Source of the DNA: Paracoccaceae bacterium
GTDB taxonomy: Bacteria > Pseudomonadota > Alphaproteobacteria > Rhodobacterales > Rhodobacteraceae
NCBI GenBank assembly: GCA_003511785.1
Contig: DOIS01000008.1
Location: 4,885 to 17,571 of the forward strand
Reading direction: 5' to 3'
Length of the DNA stretch: 12,687 nt
In this document: positions 1 to 6,449 of the stretch, piece by piece
How the letters are laid out: the number at the start of each line of letters is the position of its first letter
Position numbering within the stretch: position 1 is the stretch's first letter
The notes under the pieces: generated by a model
Told to the model about the DNA's origin: nothing
The model's input: the letters and a program-made list of their open reading frames with translations, nothing else
The model's database searches: none
Translations under genes and position numbers: made by a program

Positions 1-20
1 AGGACCTGGGGGTGAAGCAG

Positions 21-67
21 GAAAAGTTTCACCGAAACTTTTCACCAGGCTTTCGGGGAAAGCCTGG
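21..67. repeat. Two tandem perfect hairpins, 10-bp stems, 3-nt loops
   Basis: Positions 21-30 (GAAAAGTTTC) pair perfectly with 34-43 around the loop ACC. Positions 45-54 (CCAGGCTTTC) pair perfectly with 58-67 around the loop GGG. The two 23-nt units are separated by one base. Neither is followed by a T-run on either strand, so they are not classical terminators, and they lie beyond the rpsU terminator. They could be the 3' end signal or upstream region of a gene left of the window, or a repeat family. Function unknown. Confidence 0.6.
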
Positions 68-90
68 CCGCGTCGGGCGCGCGGACAAAG

Positions 91-120
91 AAAAACCCCC
101 GCGGCCCAAGCCTCGGGGGT
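91..120 (-). terminator. Rho-independent terminator of rpsU
   Basis: Read on the minus strand, ACCCCCG (114-120) pairs with CGGGGGT (95-101). The stem extends by a further GGC/GCC pairing after one mismatch, closes on a 4-nt loop, and is followed directly by a T-run (plus-strand A-run 91-95). It lies about 35 bp past the rpsU stop codon. GC-rich stem plus T-tract is the standard intrinsic terminator layout. Confidence 0.85.
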
Positions 121-154
121 CGTTCGTTTTCAGTGCCAGAAACGGCTGCGCGTC

Positions 155-361
155 TCAGAGGAGACCTTCGCGCTGGGCCTTCTTGCGCGCCAGCTTGCGG
201 GCCCGGCGAATCGCCTCGGCCTTTTCGCGTGCCTTCTTCTCGGAGGGTTTCTCGAAATGCTGCCGAAGCTTCATTTCGCGGAAAACGCCTTCACGCTGCA
301 GCTTTTTCTTCAGGGCCCGGAGGGCCTGATCGACGTTGTTGTCGCGAACACTCACCTGCAT
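155..361 (-). CDS. rpsU: 30S ribosomal protein S21
   Basis: The 68-residue product begins MQVSVRDNNVDQALRALKKK and is rich in Lys and Arg, with a basic C-terminal helix ending in KKAQREGLL. This matches bacterial S21, a small-subunit protein near the anti-Shine-Dalgarno end of 16S rRNA that helps initiate translation. Length and N-terminal motif are typical of alphaproteobacterial S21. The ATG is preceded on the minus strand by the purine-rich AAAGGTGG. The gene appears monocistronic: a good sigma-70-like promoter lies about 55 bp upstream and an intrinsic terminator lies just downstream. It is divergent from the COQ9-family gene. Identification is firm. Confidence 0.97.
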   Translation of the reverse strand: MQVSVRDNNVDQALRALKKKLQREGVFREMKLRQHFEKPSEKKAREKAEAIRRARKLARKKAQREGLL

Positions 362-414
362 GTGGTTGTCACCACCTTTCTAAGTCTGAGTTGCAAGGGT
401 TTGCAGGAAGTGGT

Positions 415-443
415 CGTATAGCAAAGGCCGGGCCCCTTGTCCA
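415..443 (-). promoter_or_regulatory. Sigma-70-type promoter for rpsU
   Basis: On the minus strand, TGGACA (plus 438-443) and TATACG (plus 415-420) are separated by exactly 17 bp, resembling the TTGACA/TATAAT consensus. Transcription would start around plus 408, giving a leader of about 47 nt before the rpsU ATG at 361. The call rests on sequence match only. Confidence 0.6.
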
Positions 444-520
444 CAGGGCAGGCGCGGCGGCTGGCGTCCGGCGCGGTCTGTGCTAGGTTGCCGCCAGACA
501 GGCAACCGCAGGAGGCCCCG

Positions 521-1210
521 ATGAGTGACAAGACGCAGAGCGACACCGACCGGCTGCTGGATGCGATCCTAGGGCATGTGCCCTTCGACGGCTGGTCCGA
601 GACGGCCTTTCGTGCCGCCGTGGCCGAGAGCGGGATCGACCCGGCTCTGGCGCGCGCCGAATGCCCGCGCGGGGCGGTGGACCTGGCGCTGGAGCTGCAT
701 GAGCGCGGCGACCGCGACATGTTGCGGCGGCTGGAGGAGGCCGACCTGAGCGGCCTCAAGTTTCGCGAGAAGATCGCCGCCGCCGTGCGCTTCCGGCTCG
801 AGGCGATCCCGGATCGCGAGGTTGTGCGCCGGGCGATGACGCTGTTTGCCCTGCCGCATCTGGCGGGTGAGGGCGCGCGCGCGGTCTGGCAGACCTGCGA
901 CCGGATCTGGACCGCGCTCGGCGATACCTCGGAGGACGCCAACTGGTATTCCAAGCGCGCGACGCTTTCGGGGGTCTATTCCGCGACGCTGCTCTTCTGG
1001 CTGGGCGATGACAGCCCGGGACGGCAGGCGACCTGGGATTTCCTCGACCGGCGGATCGACAATGTGATGCAGATCGAGAAGCTCAAGGCGCAGGTGAACG
1101 ACTCGGCGCTTCTGAAGCCGCTGATGGCCGGGCCGAACTGGCTGGCCGCGCAGATCCGCGCGCCGCGCCGGGCCGAGGATCTGCCCGGGCGGATGCAGCG
1201 GAACCGATAG
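521..1210 (+). CDS. COQ9-family protein (ubiquinone biosynthesis)
   Basis: This 229-residue protein resembles the COQ9 family. In eukaryotes COQ9 is a TetR-fold lipid-binding protein that presents polyprenyl intermediates to the hydroxylase Coq7. The C-terminal half carries the family-type block WTALGDTSEDANWYSKR (residues 130-146), followed by LSGVYSATLLFWLGDDS. The N-terminal part (about 5-100) is mostly helical and charged. The ATG at 521 follows an AGGAGG-like Shine-Dalgarno at 510-515. An upstream in-frame extension to 437 is unlikely because it would run into the rpsU promoter and lacks such a site. The stop is 24 bp before the quinone oxidoreductase, so the two are probably cotranscribed. 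The role in ubiquinone synthesis is inferred from the family. Confidence 0.88.
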   Translation: MSDKTQSDTDRLLDAILGHVPFDGWSETAFRAAVAESGIDPALARAECPRGAVDLALELHERGDRDMLRRLEEADLSGLKFREKIAAAVRFRLEAIPDREVVRRAMTLFALPHLAGEGARAVWQTCDRIWTALGDTSEDANWYSKRATLSGVYSATLLFWLGDDSPGRQATWDFLDRRIDNVMQIEKLKAQVNDSALLKPLMAGPNWLAAQIRAPRRAEDLPGRMQRNR

Positions 1211-1234
1211 AACACCAAAAGGGAGGGCCCGAGC

Positions 1235-2224
1235 ATGGCCGAGACGATGCGCGCGATCGAGATTTCCGAGCCGGGCGGACCCGAGGTGCTGACCGAGTGC
1301 CGGCGCCCCATGCCCGAGCCCGCGCATGACCAGGTGGTGATCCGGGTCGCCTGGGCGGGGGTCAACCGCCCCGACGCGCTGCAACGCGCGGGCGCCTACA
1401 ACCCGCCGCCGGGCGCCAGCGACCTGCCGGGGCTGGAGGCGTCGGGCGAGATCGTGGCGCTGGGCGCAGGCGTCACCGACTGGGCGGTAGGCGACAAGGT
1501 CTGCGCGCTGCTTCCCGGCGGAGGCTATGCCGAGTATGTCGCCACGCCCGCCGCCCATTGCCTGCCCGTGCCCAAGGGGATGGGGCTGAAGGAGGCCGCC
1601 TGCCTGCCCGAAACCTTCTTCACCGTCTGGACCAATGTCTTCATGCGCGGCGGCCTGCAAGCGGGCGAACGGTTTCTGGTGCATGGCGGCTCGAGCGGGA
1701 TCGGCACCACGGCGATCCAGCTCGCGCATCAGTTCGGCGCGCGGGTCTTCGCCACCGCCGGGTCGGACGAGAAATGCGATGCCTGCACCCGTCTTGGCGC
1801 CGAACGCGCGATCAACTACCGCGAGGAGGATTTCGTTGCCGTCCTGAAGGAAGAGGGCGGCGCGAACCTGATCCTCGACATGGTGGGCGGCAACTATATC
1901 CCGCGCAACGTCAAGGCTCTGGCCGATGACGGGCGGCTGGTGCAGATCGCCTTTCTCCAGGGGCCGGTGGCCGAGTTGAACTTCGCGCAGCTCATGGTGC
2001 GGCGGCTGACCATCACCGGCTCGACCCTGCGCCCGCAGAGCGACCTGGCCAAGGCCCGCATCGCCGAGGCCTTGCACCGCGAGGTCTGGCCGCTCCTGGA
2101 GGCGGGCAAGGTGGCGCCGGTGATGGACAGCGACTTCCCGCTGGCCAAGGCGTCAGAGGCCCACGCCCGGATGGAAGGCTCGACCCATATCGGCAAGATC
2201 GTGCTGGAGGTGGCGGGGGGCTGA
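1235..2224 (+). CDS. NAD(P)H:quinone oxidoreductase, PIG3-type zinc-independent MDR family
   Basis: The 329-residue protein belongs to the medium-chain dehydrogenase/reductase superfamily, quinone oxidoreductase branch (PIG3/TP53I3-like). The N-terminal GroES-like domain has VAWAGVNRPDALQRAGAY (about 38-55) and PGLEASGEIVALG. The Rossmann domain has the nucleotide-binding loop HGGSSGIGTTAIQLA (150-164), then ILDMVGG and TITGSTLRP. Cysteine/histidine zinc ligands of alcohol dehydrogenases are missing, as expected for this branch. Known members reduce quinones with NADPH; the exact substrate here is not evident. The ATG at 1235 follows AAAAGGGAGGG (1217-1227). It sits directly after the COQ9-family gene, a neighbourhood consistent with quinone metabolism. 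Confidence 0.92.
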   Translation: MAETMRAIEISEPGGPEVLTECRRPMPEPAHDQVVIRVAWAGVNRPDALQRAGAYNPPPGASDLPGLEASGEIVALGAGVTDWAVGDKVCALLPGGGYAEYVATPAAHCLPVPKGMGLKEAACLPETFFTVWTNVFMRGGLQAGERFLVHGGSSGIGTTAIQLAHQFGARVFATAGSDEKCDACTRLGAERAINYREEDFVAVLKEEGGANLILDMVGGNYIPRNVKALADDGRLVQIAFLQGPVAELNFAQLMVRRLTITGSTLRPQSDLAKARIAEALHREVWPLLEAGKVAPVMDSDFPLAKASEAHARMEGSTHIGKIVLEVAGG

Positions 2225-2303
2225 GCGCCAGACCTCCGCGCTTTGATGCTTGGCAGCCGGTCGGGGCCGTGCACCGCTGGCCCGGTCGATGAGGGAGAGC
2301 AAG

Positions 2304-2711
2304 ATGAACGGACTGGCGGCGGTGGTGTTGGCGGCGGGACTGGCCCTGAGCGCGGTCGGAGCCTCGGCCCAGGGGTTGATCGACAAGGGCTTCGTGCATG
2401 GCTGGAACGTCATGGTGGACCCGCAGATGGGCAACGGGTGCCTGATCCAGACGGTCTACGAGGACCTCTCGGTGGTGCGCATCGGCTATGACGCGGCGGG
2501 CAACCGCGGCTATTTCGTGGTTTTCCATGAAGGCTGGAAGAACTTCGAACCGGGCCAGCAATACCCGATCACCTTCGACCTCGACGGAGAGCGGTTCGAA
2601 GCGACGGCCACGGGGTTCCGGCAGAACCGCGTGCCGGGGGCAGGCGTGTTCTTCGACGACCCCGCCTTCGTCAGTGCCACTGCGCGGCGCAACGTGTTGA
2701 CCGTATTATGA
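2304..2711 (+). CDS. Small exported protein, C-terminus lost to a frameshift
   Basis: As sequenced the product is 135 residues. Residues 1-23 (MNGLAAVVLAAGLALSAVGA, then SAQ) form a signal peptide with a likely AXA cleavage site, so the mature protein is periplasmic or secreted. The mature part contains GWNVMVDPQMGNGCLIQTVY and FDLDGERFEATATGF, a beta-rich pattern loosely like invasion-associated locus B or related small periplasmic proteins; I do not recognise a specific family. The ATG at 2304 follows GAGGGAGAG (2291-2299); upstream TTG or ATG starts would bury the signal peptide. The stop at 2709-2711 looks premature: removing one T at 2706/2707 restores a reading frame to 2802, giving 165 residues. 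It lies 79 bp after the quinone oxidoreductase and converges on the RNase gene. Confidence 0.7.
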   Translation: MNGLAAVVLAAGLALSAVGASAQGLIDKGFVHGWNVMVDPQMGNGCLIQTVYEDLSVVRIGYDAAGNRGYFVVFHEGWKNFEPGQQYPITFDLDGERFEATATGFRQNRVPGAGVFFDDPAFVSATARRNVLTVL

Positions 2712-2802
2712 TCCGGCCGGTGCCGAGATCATCGCCGTGGGATTGGAGGGCTCGGCCAAGGCGTTGGATTATGCCCGAAAGTGCCAGGACGCCGAGGGCT
2801 GA
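2707..2802 (+). pseudogene. Out-of-frame C-terminal segment of the preceding exported protein
   Basis: This segment has no start of its own. Read from 2707 it encodes YDPAGAEIIAVGLEGSAKAL followed by DYARKCQDAEG and a stop at 2800-2802. The composition is protein-like and the cysteine could pair with Cys46 of the upstream part. The shift fits a single extra T in GTATTATGAT, where GTA-TAT-GAT would be continuous. Its stop ends only 3 bp from the convergent RNase stop, which is a natural gene end. Either the gene is truly broken or the base is a sequencing/assembly error. Confidence 0.7.
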
Positions 2803-2805
2803 ACC

Positions 2806-3444
2806 TCACCGCACCGGCCGGAACAGCGCGTCCGTCAGTGAACAGTCGCGCACCATGTCGCGCCCACAGGGCACCGGGGCCAGGGCGCGCGACAGGCATA
2901 GCCGGGCCTCCTGGATATGGCCGTCGCGGCAAGTGATCGTGAGCATGTCGGGCGCGAGCTCGGGGTTCGCCTTGAGGAACGCGTCTTCGACCACGGCTGC
3001 CGGCAGGCGCACCGGGGCTTTGAGCCGCCGGAAGAGCTCGGGGCGGGTCACGCTCTCATAGGCCCGGCGCGATAGGGTGAAATAGTCTTGCGCCGAAAGC
3101 CCCGAACAGGTGCCGTGTTTCTTCCACTGGTGCCAGGCCAGACCGCTCGAGCCCATGATGTCGGCCATGGCGGCGGTCATCGCGCGCGAGGGCGGCGCCT
3201 CGCCCGTGCGGCAATAATCGGGCCAGCCCCGGTGGTATTGCGGCCAGAGCCCGTGCAGGGTCCAGCCGTGGTCGTGTCGCGCCGCGCATTGCTCGGCCCC
3301 GCGCGCGTCGCCTTCGCGGGCGCACCAGTTGGGCGACCAACTCAGCGCCAGCACGTAGTAGTCGAAGTCGCCCGGGCGCTCCTCCTGCGCGACGGCGGGT
3401 GCGGCCAGCAGCAGGGCAACGATGAGGGCGGTAAGAAGGCGCAT
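2806..3444 (-). CDS. Secreted ribonuclease T2 family protein
   Basis: The 212-residue protein starts with a signal peptide (MRLLTALIVALLLAAPAVAQ), so it should act in the periplasm or outside the cell. Both T2 signature blocks are visible: WTLHGLWPQ with catalytic His64, and WHQWKKHGTCSG (104-115) with His105, Lys109 and His110. RNase T2 enzymes cleave RNA through 2',3'-cyclic phosphates with little base specificity. The second block usually reads HEW; here the Glu position is Gln106. At least eight cysteines suggest disulphides. The ATG at 3444 is preceded by GGAAAGAGCG; longer in-frame extensions run antisense through trcR and are rejected. The gene is divergent from trcR and has its own likely promoter. 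Confidence 0.92.
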   Translation of the reverse strand: MRLLTALIVALLLAAPAVAQEERPGDFDYYVLALSWSPNWCAREGDARGAEQCAARHDHGWTLHGLWPQYHRGWPDYCRTGEAPPSRAMTAAMADIMGSSGLAWHQWKKHGTCSGLSAQDYFTLSRRAYESVTRPELFRRLKAPVRLPAAVVEDAFLKANPELAPDMLTITCRDGHIQEARLCLSRALAPVPCGRDMVRDCSLTDALFRPVR

Positions 3445-3468
3445 TCGCTCTTTCCATATGACGTTCCG

Positions 3469-3499
3469 GGGACTATATAGTCCCGAGTTTCCCCGACAA
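3469..3499 (-). promoter_or_regulatory. RNase T2 promoter overlapped by a perfect 16-bp palindrome
   Basis: On the minus strand, TTGTCG (plus 3494-3499) and TATAGT (plus 3472-3477) are 16 bp apart, a good sigma-70-like match; transcription would start near plus 3465, about 20 nt before the ATG. The perfect palindrome GGGACTATATAGTCCC (3469-3484) covers the whole -10 element, a typical operator position. It lies in the 129-bp spacer between the divergent RNase and trcR genes, so a bound factor might affect both. The binding protein is unknown. Confidence 0.5.
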
Positions 3500-3573
3500 G
3501 GTGATCCGTTCCGGCCAAGACCGGGACAGCCTGATCCAGGCGACGGGAAAAATATGTTCAAGGAGATATTCGC

Positions 3574-4329
3574 ATGGCAAAACCGTTGATGGCCAAGGCG
3601 ACCGCCGTGTGGCTGGTGGACAACACCACGTTGACGTTCAAGCAGATCGCCGATTTCACCGGGATGCACGAGCTGGAGATCCAGGGCATCGCCGATGGCG
3701 AGGTGGCGGCCGGGGTCAAGGGCTTCGACCCGATTTCGAACAACCAGCTGACCCAGGACGAGATCGACGCGGCCGAGAAGAATCCGCTGCACAAGCTGCG
3801 CCTCAAGAACAACCCGGCGGCTGCGGGCGAGGAGAAGCGGCGCGGCCCGCGCTATACCCCGCTCTCCAAGCGGCAGGACCGGCCCAACTCGATCCTGTGG
3901 CTGGTCAAGTTCCACCCCGAGCTGGCCGATTCGCAGATTGCCAAGCTGGTCGGCACGACCAAGCCCACCATCCAGTCGATCCGCGAGCGCACGCATTGGA
4001 ACATCGCCAACATGCAGCCCATCGACCCGGTGGCGCTGGGCCTGTGCAAGCAGACCGAGCTGGACGCCGCCGTGCAGAAGGCCGCGGCCAAGAAGGCCGC
4101 CGAGGGCGCGGTGATGAGCGATGACGAGCGCCGCAAGCTGGTCAGCACCGAACAGTCGCTGGAGATGGAGGCCGAGCCGCGCATCCCCACCGCGATCGAG
4201 GGGCTGGAGACCTTCACCCTGGGCGGGTCCTCGAACGAGGAGGAACAGACCAAGGAGAAGGAATACGCCGACGCCGACAGCCTGTTCAACCTGCCCAAGG
4301 GCGGGGGCGACGAGGACGACAAGCGCTGA
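3574..4329 (+). CDS. trcR: Cell-cycle transcriptional regulator TrcR (DUF1013 family)
   Basis: The 251-residue protein matches the alphaproteobacterial DUF1013/TrcR family, annotated as a cell-cycle transcriptional regulator. The N-terminus MAKPLMAKATAVWLVDNTTL leads into a helix-turn-helix-like segment (TFKQIADFTGMHELEIQGIA, 21-40). A second such segment lies at about 105-143 (FHPELADSQIAKLVGTTKPT, then IQSIRERTHWN). The C-terminal 80 residues are acidic and low in complexity, ending GGGDEDDKR, probably a flexible tail. The ATG at 3574 has a strong Shine-Dalgarno, AAGGAGAT (3560-3567). It is divergent from RNase T2. The family assignment is firm; the regulatory role is taken from family annotation, not visible here. 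Confidence 0.9.
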   Translation: MAKPLMAKATAVWLVDNTTLTFKQIADFTGMHELEIQGIADGEVAAGVKGFDPISNNQLTQDEIDAAEKNPLHKLRLKNNPAAAGEEKRRGPRYTPLSKRQDRPNSILWLVKFHPELADSQIAKLVGTTKPTIQSIRERTHWNIANMQPIDPVALGLCKQTELDAAVQKAAAKKAAEGAVMSDDERRKLVSTEQSLEMEAEPRIPTAIEGLETFTLGGSSNEEEQTKEKEYADADSLFNLPKGGGDEDDKR

Positions 4330-4390
4330 ACGCACGTCTGTTCGGCCGATTTTCGGGGTCCGTGGCGGAAACGTCGCGGGCCTTTTCGCA

Positions 4391-4416
4391 GCCCGGGCCT
4401 TACATCCGGGCGTTTT
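4391..4416 (+). terminator. Weak terminator-like hairpin after trcR
   Basis: GCCCGG (4391-4396) pairs with CCGGGC (4406-4411) around a 9-nt loop and is followed by GTTTTCCCCTT. The stem is short and the T-tract interrupted, so this is at best a weak intrinsic terminator between trcR and the NmrA-like gene. Confidence 0.3.
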
Positions 4417-4433
4417 CCCCTTAGTTCAAAGGG

Positions 4434-5308
4434 ATGAGTGCTAGCCCTCCCATCCTGGTGACCGGCGCCTCCGACAAGGCCGGGCGCGAGGTCTGCGCCG
4501 CGCTGCGGGCGCGGGCATCCCGGTGCGGGCGGCCATGCGCCATTCGGACGGCGCCGGGACGGTGCCCTTGCACTTCAACGAACCGGAGACCTGGGTTCCG
4601 GTCTTGGGACCGTCGCGCGGCGTGTTTCTGATGCGCCCGCCGGCGATCACCGACATCGACCGGACGCTGGCCCCCTTCATCGACGCGGTGCGCCGTGCCG
4701 GGGCCGGGCCGATCGTGTTCCTGTCGGTCACCGGCGCCGACAAGGCCCGATTCCTGCCTCATGCGGCGGTGGAGCGACACCTGATGGACGGCCCGCGCGA
4801 CTGGGTGATCCTGCGGCCAGGGTTCTTCGCGCAGAACCTGTCGGACGCCTATCCGCAAGACATTCGCGAAGACGACCGGATCTATCTACCGGCGGGGCAG
4901 GGCAAGGCGGCGTTTCTCGATCTGCGCGACCTGGGCGAGGCCACCGCCCGCATCCTGGCCGACCCCGAGCCGCATCTGGGGCAGGCCTATACGCTGACCG
5001 GCCCGAAGGCGGTGGATTTCCATGCGGTGGCGCAGGCGGTGGGCGAGGCGACGGGACGGCTCATCGCCTATCGCCCCGCCTCCATCGCCGGATACCTGCG
5101 GCATCTGCACCGTCGCGGCGCGCTCTGGGGGCAGGCCCTGGTGCAGACCGCGCTGCATGTCGGGCTACGCTTCGGCCAGGCCGAGGCGGTGGCGCCCGAT
5201 CTCGCGCGGCTGCTGGATCGGCCGCCGCGCGACATCTTCGACTATATCCGCGATCACGCGGAGCTGTGGGCTACAGAACCACCACGTCCAGCGGCGGAAA
5301 GCCGTTGA
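4434..5308 (+). pseudogene. NmrA-like NAD(P)H-binding protein, frameshifted
   Basis: Two overlapping frames together make one ~291-residue NmrA/atypical short-chain dehydrogenase protein. Frame one (from ATG 4434) gives PPILVTGASDKAGREVCAAL, a Rossmann nucleotide-binding start of the GxxxxGR type. Frame two (from about 4517) gives IPVRAAMRHSDGAGTVPLHF, then VILRPGFFAQNLSD and AFLDLRDLGEATARILADPE, typical of the family. Adding one G to the GGG at 4513-4515 joins them as ALRARGIPVRAAMRH. Without it, translation from 4434 ends at 4631, and a start at the GTG 4523 would lack the dinucleotide-binding loop. The cofactor is probably NAD(P)H; the substrate is unknown. The 3' end overlaps the convergent decarboxylase gene by 38 bp. 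True pseudogene or a missed base in a G-run. Confidence 0.82.
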
Positions 5309-6449
5309 ACCCCACCGAGGAATAGCTGCTGGTATAGGCGCCGCAGTTGCGGATCATCACCCGGTCGCCGCCCGCCAGCGCCATGGGCAGCTGCATCGGC
5401 CGTTTCTCGTAGAGGATGTCGGCGCTGTCGCAGGACGGCCCGGCCAGGATGCAGGGGCCGGTCTCGCCCCCGTCATGCGGGGTGTCGATCTGGTAGCGGA
5501 TCGCCTCGCCTTCGGTCTCGGCCAGGCCCGAGAAGCGGCCGATGTCGAGATAGACCCAGCGATGCAGGTCGCCCGGCGCCTTGCGTGAGACCAGAAGCAC
5601 CTCGGCCGCGATATGGCCTGCCTCGGCCACCAGGCCCCGGCCGGGCTCGGCCATGATATAGGGGATGGCGCCGAAACAGGCGGTGACGGCGTCCATCACC
5701 TCTGCGGCATAGGCGCGGGGGGTGTCGATCGGCTCGCCGTAGAAGGCCGGGAAACCGCCGCCCAGGTTGAGCACGCGCATGTCGTGCCCGGCGGCGCGGG
5801 CGGCGTGCCAGAGACCCGCCACATGGTCGAGGATCGGCAGCCAGTAAGCGGCCTTCCGGGTCTGGCTGCCCACGTGGAAGGACAGGTCCACCGGCGCGAG
5901 GCCCAGGTCGCGCGCGTGATCCAGCAGGCCCGCCAACGCGCCCGGCGCGCAGCCGAACTTGCGGCTGAGCGGCCAGTCGGCCTGTGAATTCTCGACGATG
6001 ACGCGCAGATAGACCTGCGCGCCGGGCGCGTTGGCGGCGATCTTCTCCAGCTCCTCGGCGCTGTCGGCCACGAAAAGCTGCACGCCCACCGAGGCGGCGA
6101 AGGCGATGTCGGCAGGGCGTTTCACGGTGTTGCCGAAGGAGATGTCGCGCCCCAGAGCGCCTTGCGCCAGGCACAGCTCGATCTCGCCGCGCGAGGCGGC
6201 GTCGAAGCGCGCGCCGCGCTCCACCAGCAGGCGGATGATCCCGGGCGCCGGGTTGGCCTTGACCGCGTAGTGGATGCGCGCGGCACCCAGCCCCTCGGCC
6301 AGCGCGTCGTATTGCGCGGCCACGCGGGCGCTGTCGATCACCAGGGTGGGGCGGTCGAAGCGGCTGCGCGCGATGTGATCGGCGGCACGGCCGATGGCGG
6401 GAATGACGGAAGCGGCGGCGCGGAACGCGCCGGGATCGGTAGCGAACAT
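5271..6449 (-). CDS. Type III PLP-dependent decarboxylase, probably ornithine decarboxylase
   Basis: The 392-residue protein is an alanine-racemase-fold (group IV) decarboxylase. Visible are the PLP lysine in YAVKANP (Lys64), FGNTVKRPADI (106-115), FHVGSQ (191-196), the phosphate-binding LNLGGGFPAFYGEP (227-240), AEPGR (267-271), the partner-subunit cysteine block GPSCDSADILYE (Cys340) and CGAYTSSYSSVGFNGF near the C-terminus. The pattern fits ornithine decarboxylase, which makes putrescine, better than diaminopimelate decarboxylase; lysine or dual activity cannot be excluded. I chose ATG 6449 because GGAG lies six bases upstream; the ATG at 6455 abuts that site and a TTG at 6527 lies inside the leader. 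It follows recR on the same strand after a 216-bp leader-containing gap. Confidence 0.9.
   Translation of the reverse strand: MFATDPGAFRAAASVIPAIGRAADHIARSRFDRPTLVIDSARVAAQYDALAEGLGAARIHYAVKANPAPGIIRLLVERGARFDAASRGEIELCLAQGALGRDISFGNTVKRPADIAFAASVGVQLFVADSAEELEKIAANAPGAQVYLRVIVENSQADWPLSRKFGCAPGALAGLLDHARDLGLAPVDLSFHVGSQTRKAAYWLPILDHVAGLWHAARAAGHDMRVLNLGGGFPAFYGEPIDTPRAYAAEVMDAVTACFGAIPYIMAEPGRGLVAEAGHIAAEVLLVSRKAPGDLHRWVYLDIGRFSGLAETEGEAIRYQIDTPHDGGETGPCILAGPSCDSADILYEKRPMQLPMALAGGDRVMIRNCGAYTSSYSSVGFNGFPPLDVVVL

Noticed and set aside
437..520. 28-codon N-terminal extension of the COQ9-family protein
   Set aside because: It overlaps the rpsU promoter on the other strand and lacks a ribosome-binding site, while the ATG at 521 has a strong one.
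569..2077. 502-codon minus-strand open frame across the COQ9-family and quinone oxidoreductase genes
   Set aside because: Shadow of GC-rich codon usage; it spans two well-supported plus-strand genes and shows no recognisable domain.
3445..4335. Long N-terminal extension of the RNase T2 frame
   Set aside because: It would run antisense through trcR and place the clear signal peptide in the middle of the protein.
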